Assembly: GCA_937890045.1 (NCBI GenBank) | Contig: CALBXV010000692.1 | Location: 1-7,805, forward strand | Direction: 5' to 3' | Length of the DNA: 7,805 nt | Source: an uncultured archaeon | GTDB taxonomy: Archaea > Thermoproteota > Nitrososphaeria > Nitrososphaerales > CALBXV01 | Shown: one piece after another, positions 1-6,600 of the stretch | Layout: every line of letters begins with the position of its first letter | Position numbering within the stretch: position 1 is the first letter of the stretch | Made by a program: the position numbers and the translations under genes | Notes under the pieces: generated by a model | Told to the model about the DNA's origin: nothing | Database searches by the model: none | Seen by the model: the letters and a program-made list of their open reading frames with translations, nothing else

Positions 1-6
1 AGGCAT
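1..6 (-). CDS. Possible start of a further gene (two codons, cut by window edge)
   Basis: On the minus strand an AAGGG Shine-Dalgarno-like run is followed by TAATT and then ATG CCT, which reaches the left edge. Spacing of five bases fits a ribosome binding site, and the position 37 bases after the stop of the coiled-coil gene fits the tight gene packing here. Only Met-Pro can be read, so the product is unknown. The GC-rich run beside it could instead be a weak hairpin. Confidence 0.3.
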
Positions 7-43
7 AATTACCCTTCGGGGGGAATGTTACTGATGGTATTGA

Positions 44-265
44 CTAATTTTTGTCATTCCCATCATCACTAACCATTTCTGGCTTTTCATTATCTAACTG
101 TTGAAGGAAGTTCTCACACTGTTGAAATGCTCCTGTAAGTGCATTTATCAATGCAACATCTTCCTGTCTCTTCTTATCATTCTCTGCTATACGTTCTTTA
201 GCAGTAACAATGTCTTTTTGAAGAACATTTTTACGTTCTTCAATAGCTTCTCTACTAATAGTCAT
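44..265 (-). CDS. Small coiled-coil phage protein, function unknown
   Basis: A 73-residue highly charged protein with no predicted membrane segment. Most of it (about residues 4-60) looks like one continuous amphipathic helix or coiled coil, with hydrophobic Ile/Val/Leu at heptad-like spacing, ending in an acidic Asp/Glu/Asn-rich tail. The NALTGAFQQCENFLQQLD segment resembles small coiled-coil proteins I recall from many tailed phages, whose function is unknown. I place the start at the ATG at 263-265, because GAGG lies five bases upstream; a GTG at 269-271 would overlap that ribosome binding site. A CATAAATA late-promoter-like element sits about 35 bases upstream. It may be a minor virion or assembly protein, but nothing in the sequence proves this. 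Confidence 0.75.
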   Translation of the reverse strand: MTISREAIEERKNVLQKDIVTAKERIAENDKKRQEDVALINALTGAFQQCENFLQQLDNEKPEMVSDDGNDKN

Positions 266-299
266 TTTCACCTCACTATATTTAATGTTGTTGTAATCT

Positions 300-307
300 T
301 ATTTATG
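300..307 (-). promoter_or_regulatory. Late-promoter-like element CATAAATA
   Basis: Reads CATAAATA on the minus strand, one base from the T4 late consensus TATAAATA recognised by gp55 sigma. It lies between the hairpin terminator of the 181-residue gene and the start of the coiled-coil gene, so it would restart transcription. Expected start about 294, giving a leader of about 30 bases. The variant first base lowers confidence. Confidence 0.45.
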
Positions 308-311
308 ACGG

Positions 312-345
312 AAAATTGATGGTTGCTATCTCTAACAACCATCAA
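312..345 (-). terminator. Rho-independent terminator after the 181-residue gene
   Basis: A perfect 10-bp inverted repeat (TTGATGGTTG at 316-325 and CAACCATCAA at 336-345) with a 10-base loop lies 11 bases past the stop codon at 357. On the minus strand the second arm is followed by TTTT (312-315). The T run is short and the stem only moderately GC-rich, so it may be leaky. No gene is called on the plus strand, so it most likely acts on minus-strand transcripts. Confidence 0.7.
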
Positions 346-356
346 CTAACTAACTA

Positions 357-902
357 TTACTGATCAGCAATCGTCGGAACCGTCACATCAGAAACCCAAC
401 CTGAGACATAATACACAGTTGCACTAGCCCCAACAAGATTAATCTCATATGCATTAGCAGTGATTACTGAGATTTTACTATTGGAATCGCCATCAGAATA
501 CACAACTGCATTAGTATTACCATCACTATCGCAATGGAGTAATGCACCTTTGAAAAAGATGGTGTTACCTGCTGTAGCAAAAAAATGGTCAGTGGCATCA
601 GCCGCTGCGCCGCCATAGATAAATTTGAAAGTCAAACCAGCATGTGGTGTTGGCAATACATAAGTTGAATTTTGTGATGTGTCAGCAACAACATTCACTC
701 TACCACCGTTAGTAGCAGCAGTCAAAGTTGTTGAACTTGCATCAGCTAAAGCAACAGGTGCATTTAGAGCATCTTGGAACTCACCAGCCGTTACCTTTTT
801 GTTAATCGGCGTACCCGTTGGGTCATCAATAACGTGAAGTAAGTCTTCTCTTGCCGAAGAAGTACTTAACGACGTTAGTGCCGTAATTTTTAAGTCAGCC
901 AT
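357..902 (-). CDS. Putative virion structural or appendage protein (181 aa)
   Basis: The first 40 residues ([12 protein letters not shown]... and a [13 protein letters not shown] stretch) match an N-terminal segment I recall from marine phage tail-fibre, appendage and small capsid-associated proteins, where it seems to be a shared attachment module. The rest is Ala/Thr/Ser/Gly/Val-rich with alternating hydrophobics, suggesting a beta-sandwich; no enzymatic motif, signal peptide or membrane segment is visible. The start is the ATG at 900-902, preceded by AAGGAG at 7-8 bases. An in-frame ATG at 938 has no ribosome binding site and would add twelve unlikely residues. It has its own strong late promoter and a terminator, so it forms a single-gene late unit, as expected for an abundant virion protein. 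The exact role is not identifiable. Confidence 0.75.
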   Translation of the reverse strand: MADLKITALTSLSTSSAREDLLHVIDDPTGTPINKKVTAGEFQDALNAPVALADASSTTLTAATNGGRVNVVADTSQNSTYVLPTPHAGLTFKFIYGGAAADATDHFFATAGNTIFFKGALLHCDSDGNTNAVVYSDGDSNSKISVITANAYEINLVGASATVYYVSGWVSDVTVPTIADQ

Positions 903-1056
903 AATGGCATCTCCTTTATAAAAACCCCTCCACACCATTGCTTTGGGGGATACTACTGTAGGAAATCAGTATATACCTATCCTACATCACTCATCTATTT
1001 TCATAGATGTACCATTATGTAATTTCTTACTGGAAACATATGCCTCCAGTTTCTTT
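903..1056 (-). promoter_or_regulatory. Structured 5' leader of the 181-residue gene
   Basis: This 154-base stretch separates the late promoter from the start codon. It contains two perfect 6-bp hairpins: ACTGGA/TCCAGT (1029-1050, 10-base loop) and CATCTA/TAGATG (992-1009, 6-base loop). The first would sit at the very 5' end of the late transcript. Its upstream arm and loop hold GGAGG followed three bases later by an ATG that opens a 12-codon reading frame (MFPVRNYIMVHL, ending near 1003). Neither hairpin is followed by a T run on the minus strand, so they look like leader structures, not terminators. Confidence 0.5.
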
Positions 1057-1064
1057 TATTTATA
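1057..1064 (-). promoter_or_regulatory. T4-type late promoter TATAAATA
   Basis: Perfect match to the T4 late promoter octamer on the minus strand. It lies 4 bases beyond the stop of the 414-residue gene and about 155 bases upstream of the 181-residue gene. T4 late promoters need no -35 box and start about six bases downstream of the octamer, here about 1051, at the base of a hairpin. Confidence 0.85.
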
Positions 1065-1068
1065 ACAC

Positions 1069-2313
1069 TTATGCAGAAACATCCACACCTTTTAGGACGT
1101 ATGCAGTACCACTACTAGAACCAGATGCTTGATATGTAGAAACATCATTCAAATAAGCTTCTACAACAATTGGACTATCAACATTAGAAGCACTACCATC
1201 TGACGCATTAATAACAAGACGGCCATTTCCTGTATCAGAGTTTGGTGTTCCAGTTTCCAACTGAATTGCAACACTAGTATCCATACCCGTTCTTGTAATT
1301 AAACTAATATCAGAACGAGATGCAAATGTTGGTCCAGCAACTACGAAACTCAACGCATCTACAAGCATTTCTCCACCACCATTTGTGGATGCAAGCAGAA
1401 CGATGTTATCAGCAACTGTGATTTTCTCACTGACTGTAACACTTGTCTGAGAGGCCACCGCTGTAATAGTAAGCGAATTGTCTGTCGAAATACCTGTGTT
1501 CCCATCTGCATCAGTAATTGAAGAAGCAGGGGCGCTACCAGCACCATTAACAGTGACAACCTGTCCAACAGCAAGTGTTGCACCAGAAACACCATCAATG
1601 ACCAGAGTTGTTGACTGATCGAGCGCACCGTTAACTGTCATACTTGCAGCTGCACTTCCATCTGCAATTATCTTATCTCCAGCTGTACCAGCTGCAGCAG
1701 TTCCAGCTTCCTTACGAATTCCTATTGCAGAATAACCATCTTCGTCATCTAAAGCAGCAGAACCGTTGAAGATAATTCCTGTAATAACGTCAGTGTCACC
1801 TACACCAGCACTATTGAACCCAAGGTATGCAGCGTCACCAGTTTGAGCTGTGCCTCTGAATACTATTTGGTTAGAACCGTCACCAGAGTAGTACTGGCAC
1901 GCCATAGTAGTGTCTTCAACCATGTCTGTTTTACCTATACGGGACAACAGAATGTATGCCTTGTTTGTAACAACTTGGTCAGCAGTCCAAGCAGCAGATG
2001 TAATATCAACTGCCTCATCAAACGTGACAGTTATATCGAATGTTCCAGTATCGGTAACCGTAGCATCAGTCCAATCAACACCGATAACAGAAGCAGAACC
2101 CATAAATGTAGCAAGGTTTTTGACACAAACCAGAACTTCTGGCATCGCATCTTTATTATCATTGCCTGAAGCGGCAATGCCGGGGCTTAAGCCCCATCCG
2201 CCAGCAACGGCAATAGCATGTTCCCTAGAACCTGTTGATCCAACAGCATTCTTATCTACTGGTAGGAATTTTGGTTTATCGCCAGCGGCAGTAGTTGTTC
2301 CCCATAATGGCAT
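1069..2313 (-). CDS. Putative virion structural protein, beta-rich (414 aa)
   Basis: The N-terminus (MPLWGTTTAAGDKPKFLP, then a GSREHA segment and a GGW) matches a type of structural protein I recall from marine T4-like phages; its exact virion location is not known to me. Residues about 85-180 include an FDITVTFDEAVDI strand pattern like bacterial Ig-type repeats. Residues about 215-310 are a second Gly/Ala/Ser/Thr-rich beta segment, and the last hundred residues a third. It is acidic and lysine-poor, the opposite of the upstream genes, as expected of an outer-surface protein. No scissile Leu/Ile-X-Glu site is apparent. The ATG at 2311-2313 is preceded by AAGGAG at about 8 bases. A GATAAATA element lies 38 bases upstream, suggesting it can be transcribed on its own. 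Confidence 0.8.
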   Translation of the reverse strand: MPLWGTTTAAGDKPKFLPVDKNAVGSTGSREHAIAVAGGWGLSPGIAASGNDNKDAMPEVLVCVKNLATFMGSASVIGVDWTDATVTDTGTFDITVTFDEAVDITSAAWTADQVVTNKAYILLSRIGKTDMVEDTTMACQYYSGDGSNQIVFRGTAQTGDAAYLGFNSAGVGDTDVITGIIFNGSAALDDEDGYSAIGIRKEAGTAAAGTAGDKIIADGSAAASMTVNGALDQSTTLVIDGVSGATLAVGQVVTVNGAGSAPASSITDADGNTGISTDNSLTITAVASQTSVTVSEKITVADNIVLLASTNGGGEMLVDALSFVVAGPTFASRSDISLITRTGMDTSVAIQLETGTPNSDTGNGRLVINASDGSASNVDSPIVVEAYLNDVSTYQASGSSSGTAYVLKGVDVSA

Positions 2314-2350
2314 AATTTTTCTCCTTATTCTTTAAGAATATGTTTCGTTC

Positions 2351-2358
2351 TATTTATC
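2351..2358 (-). promoter_or_regulatory. Late-promoter-like element GATAAATA
   Basis: Differs from the T4 late octamer only in its first base and abuts the stop codon of the HAD gene. It lies 38 bases upstream of the 414-residue gene, similar to the spacing at 300-307. Expected start about 2345; the short leader would contain an A/T-rich inverted repeat (TATTC/GAATA) just before the ribosome binding site. Confidence 0.45.
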
Positions 2359-2877
2359 TTATTTAAACCCTAGACGCTTTAATTCATTTATGGTTTTACT
2401 AACATCAGTGTGATGTATTCCGATTCCACCTTTATTTTCCCACTCTCGTATGTTTTTAATATAATCATCTATTAAAACATTCGGTTTTTCTTCTCTAGTT
2501 TTTGCATAAGACTTTTTTTGAGATCGTAATACTAAATGAATATTAGCTTTTTTAAATCCTGTATTTTTCTTCACCCATTTCATCTTACCTACTTTAGAAG
2601 TAGGATCACGGCCAGTAAAAGCAGACAATACATGAGCATCATATCTAATGATAAAATCATGCAACCTTTTTGCATTTGGTTTCCAATTAAGATTTACCCA
2701 GAAACCCTTAATCTGATTTAACTTATTCCACCTCTCATCACTAGGCATGCTTGTAAAATCACCACCTACAGCAGCATCAGCACCACGAAGAAAATCTACT
2801 AGGACTTCATCTAAGTCACAATAAATCTCAGGCAAGTCATCCTTAGATGCCTCTACTAATTCTATAAGTTTTTTCAT
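2359..2877 (-). CDS. HAD-superfamily 5'(3')-nucleotidase-like phosphatase
   Basis: A 172-residue protein with the full HAD motif set in order. Motif I is DLDEVLVDF with nucleophile Asp21 and acid/base Asp23; motif II is Ser85 in VLSAFTGRD; motif III is a lysine near 121-122 in SQKKSYAK; motif IV is the LIDDYIKNIREW stretch with Asp137 and Asp138, followed by a GGIGI loop. This order and length fit the 5'(3')-deoxyribonucleotidase family, which dephosphorylates nucleoside monophosphates using Mg2+; the real substrate is not evident. About 17 residues precede the catalytic strand: MKKLIELVEAS resembles the capsid-targeting N-terminus of T4 internal proteins (MKTYQEFIAEA). The start codon is six bases past the previous stop and has only a weak ribosome binding site, so translational coupling is likely. 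A cytosolic nucleotide-pool enzyme is the simplest role; packaging in the head is speculative. Confidence 0.85.
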   Translation of the reverse strand: MKKLIELVEASKDDLPEIYCDLDEVLVDFLRGADAAVGGDFTSMPSDERWNKLNQIKGFWVNLNWKPNAKRLHDFIIRYDAHVLSAFTGRDPTSKVGKMKWVKKNTGFKKANIHLVLRSQKKSYAKTREEKPNVLIDDYIKNIREWENKGGIGIHHTDVSKTINELKRLGFK

Positions 2878-2883
2878 AAATCA

Positions 2884-3621
2884 TTAGGTTCCATCTTTAA
2901 TTTTGGGTTTAAGATCAATTACAGCAGCTTTCTTACCAGTATCGGTTTTACCATTCTTTCCTACTTCTTCATCTTTTTCCTTTTTATCTTTTTTCTTAGC
3001 ATCAATTGCCTTTTTTAAAGCAGGGGGTAATTCACCTTCAGCAAAAGGATTCTTACCTTCTTCCATACCCCAAACTTTTGCAAGAGCATCCTTCATAGCT
3101 TGAATTTTAAACTCTCTAACCTGAGACATAGCACCTTCTGCCTTCTCGTTATCCCCTTCCCAATTCTTATCAATGTAGTCAAAGAATTTCTTTTTATCAT
3201 CTCCCTTTAATTCAGCAGGAGAAGAAACTTTAAACTTCTTGAGTGCAGCATCAAAGAATTTCTTATATGCTTCTTTGTCACCAGACTGAGCTTCTGTCAT
3301 CTGGCCAGGTGCTGGTTCTTTTGCCTTTTTCATTTTCTTTGCAGTTTCCGCACCACCCTTGGCATCAGCTTCCTTATCTAATTCATCACGATCTTTGGGA
3401 TCAACATGAGTATCATGTTTTTCATCAAGTTCAACTTCTTCTTTAGTAACCCTTTTCTCTTCTCGACGAGCTCGAGCAGATTCCAACTTCTTACGATGTT
3501 CTCTGTACTCTTTAGTACGACCATCTACACGAGCATCACCCTCTTCGATTGCAGTCTTCCACACTCCTAGAATGGATGACTCAAGAGTGTCTTTCTTAGT
3601 CTCCAAATATTTCTTACCCAT
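2884..3621 (-). CDS. Charged core-like phage protein carrying the EEVELDE motif (245 aa)
   Basis: Extremely rich in Lys, Glu and Asp, with no membrane segment. In order: an N-terminal segment (MGKKYLETKKDTLESSILGV) of a kind I recall in marine T4-like phages; a long charged helix (about 35-60); EEVELDE at 61-67; a low-complexity charged linker; a small helical domain at about 115-165 containing KKFFDAALKKF and KKFFDYIDKNWEGDNEK; an ELPPALKKAID segment; and a lysine-rich tail. Composition resembles scaffold, core or internal head proteins. I place the start at the ATG at 3619-3621, preceded by AAGGAGAG at five to six bases; a start nine codons upstream would sit deeper in the large gene. It overlaps the end of that gene by 8 bases, so the two are co-translated or coupled. 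The shared EEVELDE motif ties it functionally to its large neighbour. Confidence 0.75.
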   Translation of the reverse strand: MGKKYLETKKDTLESSILGVWKTAIEEGDARVDGRTKEYREHRKKLESARARREEKRVTKEEVELDEKHDTHVDPKDRDELDKEADAKGGAETAKKMKKAKEPAPGQMTEAQSGDKEAYKKFFDAALKKFKVSSPAELKGDDKKKFFDYIDKNWEGDNEKAEGAMSQVREFKIQAMKDALAKVWGMEEGKNPFAEGELPPALKKAIDAKKKDKKEKDEEVGKNGKTDTGKKAAVIDLKPKIKDGT

Positions 3622-6600
3622 TTTTTCTCTCCTTGAGTTTTCTATCAATCCTTTCTAGAATTGTTTCTTCTTTAATACCAAGACGTTTCATTGCAGTTCT
3701 AACCATTGGACGAACATCAGCATTTGGTTCTGTATCAGCAAAATCATCAATATCATCAAATAAAATGTCATCACCAATTATATTATACAATTTATTTGTA
3801 GCACCTTTAGCCTTTAAAGGTTTAGAAAGTAATTTCTTTAATGCACTCTTCTGTTTAGGTGTCTTAGGTAATTCCCATGTTCCTTCTTTCACAACTTCTT
3901 CATTTGCCCTTCTAAGTGCATTTGCAACTGGTTCAAAATCAGACAGACCCTTTGCAATCTTTTCAATTGCCTTCGCAGCACCTGTCATATTACCTTGGAC
4001 AAATCTTTTATCAAATGCAATACCGATTGCCATTTTGACTTGCTTTGGTGTATACCCTTTCATTTTTATTTTTTTAATTCGTTCCCAAGCAGCCTTACCT
4101 TCTTTTGTCTTGGGATTTCCATCCTTATCAAAATGTTTTTGAAGGTGTGGTGGAAGTGCTTCATCAAGATCAACTTCTTCGCCAAATGACGTAGATTTTG
4201 CATTATCAGTTATTCTTTTCTTTATAACTTCTAAACCTGACCTTTCCATATCCTTAAAAAACTTCATGACATTTTTACCACCAACTTTATCTTTAACATT
4301 AAACTTACTAAGATCGTCAGCATGATCTGTAATTAATTTATGTTTTTTAGTAAGTTTATCAATAGTTTTTACATGAGGTTCTTTCCCTGTTCTTATAGGT
4401 TTTTCCTCTGGAGCATCTACTTGAAATTCTACTCCAAAAATGTGTTCATATTTTGCTTCATCAAGTTCAACTTCTTCATTATAACCAGCTTTCAAAACTT
4501 TCAACATGTCTTTATATGACTTCATAGCTTGATTTTGAAACCTCTCTTTATCAGCAGGCCTTCGCATACCTTCATATTTCTTGACAAATGCATTTGCAAT
4601 AGCAGGCTTAACTCTAACCTTCTTTTTATCAAGAAACTCTACATCAAATCTTCCACCTAAACTAACTGCCTTTCTCATTTGCGCCAGAATATTTTTAGAT
4701 GCCGCCTTTACGTCAGCATCCGATGCAGATGTATCAACATCAGCAGGGTCTACTTTTTTATCCCTACGCATTGCCCTCATTGCATCAGCACGAGCAGATG
4801 CTTCATCAACTTCACCTGGCGTTAACTTTTCAAGATACTCACGATACTCATCTGTACCAACTTCATAAGCCTCTTTATATCCAGCCATCAATGCTTTAAT
4901 AGTTTTAGCATCAACTCCCATTTTCTTTGCAATCCACTCAGCAGACTTGCCTTGTGCAATATAACCGTGAAGTTCTTTCATGCGACCTTCATCAAGTTCA
5001 ACTTCTTCTAGTTTAGGTTCAAACTTATCAAGACCAAGTTTTCTTGCTATTGCTTCATACTCAGCTTCGGCATCAAATGCTCTTCTTTTATTATCACTCA
5101 TACGATTCTGTTTTACTTCATCTGATGCCATGTCCAACCAACGATCCCCACTATCAAATCTTGGTTCATTACCAAATACACCAACTTTTTTATTTCCAAA
5201 CTTTGCAACGTCTTTTCTATTTTTTTCTTGTTGTTTTTTCACATAATCTACAATAGACTTATTTTTCATAAGTTTTCTTGTATACTTTGCCTTACCTTCA
5301 TCAAGTTCAACTTCTTCATTAACAAATTTCTTGAGATGAGATGGAATAGCATCACTAATGGGGTCTTTACCACCCTTCTTACGATATACTAATTCAGCAG
5401 CAATGGCATCACCTTCATCACTGATATGATCAAACTCAAAATCTGTTAATCCTTTACCCTTTTCATTAGTTTTAGATTTTAACATCTTTTGAATTTGTGC
5501 TGATCTTTTCCTTAAAGCATTATCTGTTGCTCTTGTAATCTTACGAATGTCCTGTTTAGTGCCATTAAAAACTTCATCAAGTTCATCTTCTTTAAGTTTT
5601 TTAACTAGTTTCTTATCACCGTTCTTTTCTGCATCTTCAATATCATCTTCAACTGCCGCACGCCTACCCTGAGCGCCAGGAGAATTACCTTTAATCCTAG
5701 AAAGTTGTTCTGCGACCCGCTCTCCAATTTCGGTTGTTTCTTTTACCACTTTATAACCCATCTTCTCATACTTTTTCACTGAATTTGCCGTGACTGAAAG
5801 TTCTTTACCAGAAGTTTTATGACGAACCGTTACAACTTTATCTTTCCCTTTAGTCGGACCCATAAATGGATCACCTTCATCAATTTCAACAGATTCTACA
5901 TGCAACTTGCCGTGGCCCGCTTTAACAAGATCATTCCTATCAACATTACCCTTATATTGGACTTTCTTTAATTTCTCAATTGCCTCTTTATCCACCTTAC
6001 CATATTTCTTTTTCATGGCAATTTCAACATCACTGATAGTCCATTCATCAAGTTCAACTTCTTCAAACACTGGAATCCAGCCATGTTGTGGGTCTTTTCT
6101 GACTTTTTTCACATTAGGAAAAGTTTTCTTGATGTGTTGTAGTATAGATTTTTCATCATCTTTTACTTTAGCTCCACCAATATTAATGAATCCTTCACCA
6201 AGTTCAACTTCTTCTTTTACCACTTTATAACCCATCTTCTCATATTTTTTCACTGAATCTATCGTGACTACAAGTTCTTTACCAGAAGTTTTATGACGAA
6301 CCGTTACAACTTTACCTTTCCCTTTAGTCGGGCCCATAAATGGATCACCTTCATCAAGTTCAGCTTCTTCCTTATACATATTCAATTCGTATTTCTTGTT
6401 ATCAAGATTTGCAACTTGAATTTGAACAGTACCCTTATCACCTTTCAAACGATATTTGTTTGTCTTACCACTAGAAGGTTTTCTAGGTCCACTTGCAACC
6501 TTGTCATCAATCTCCTTCGGGTCAACTGTGATACCATACATTTTCTTTGCCGCTGCGTATGCGTGTTGCATTGCAGAAGAAAAGTCCTTATGGTAAATAT

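Noticed and set aside
903..938. Upstream ATG at 938 as start of the 181-residue protein
   Set aside because: It has no ribosome binding site and adds atypical residues, whereas the ATG at 900-902 has AAGGAG at proper spacing and begins with the recognised MADLKITAL motif.
1029..1050. Hairpin as terminator of the 414-residue gene
   Set aside because: On the minus strand it is followed by AAGAAATT, not a T run, and it lies downstream of the late promoter. Only the plus strand has a T-rich tail, and no gene is called there.
1910..2335. 141-residue plus-strand frame opposite the 414-residue gene
   Set aside because: The opposite strand has a good start site, ribosome binding site and recognisable N-terminus; the product of this frame resembles nothing coherent.
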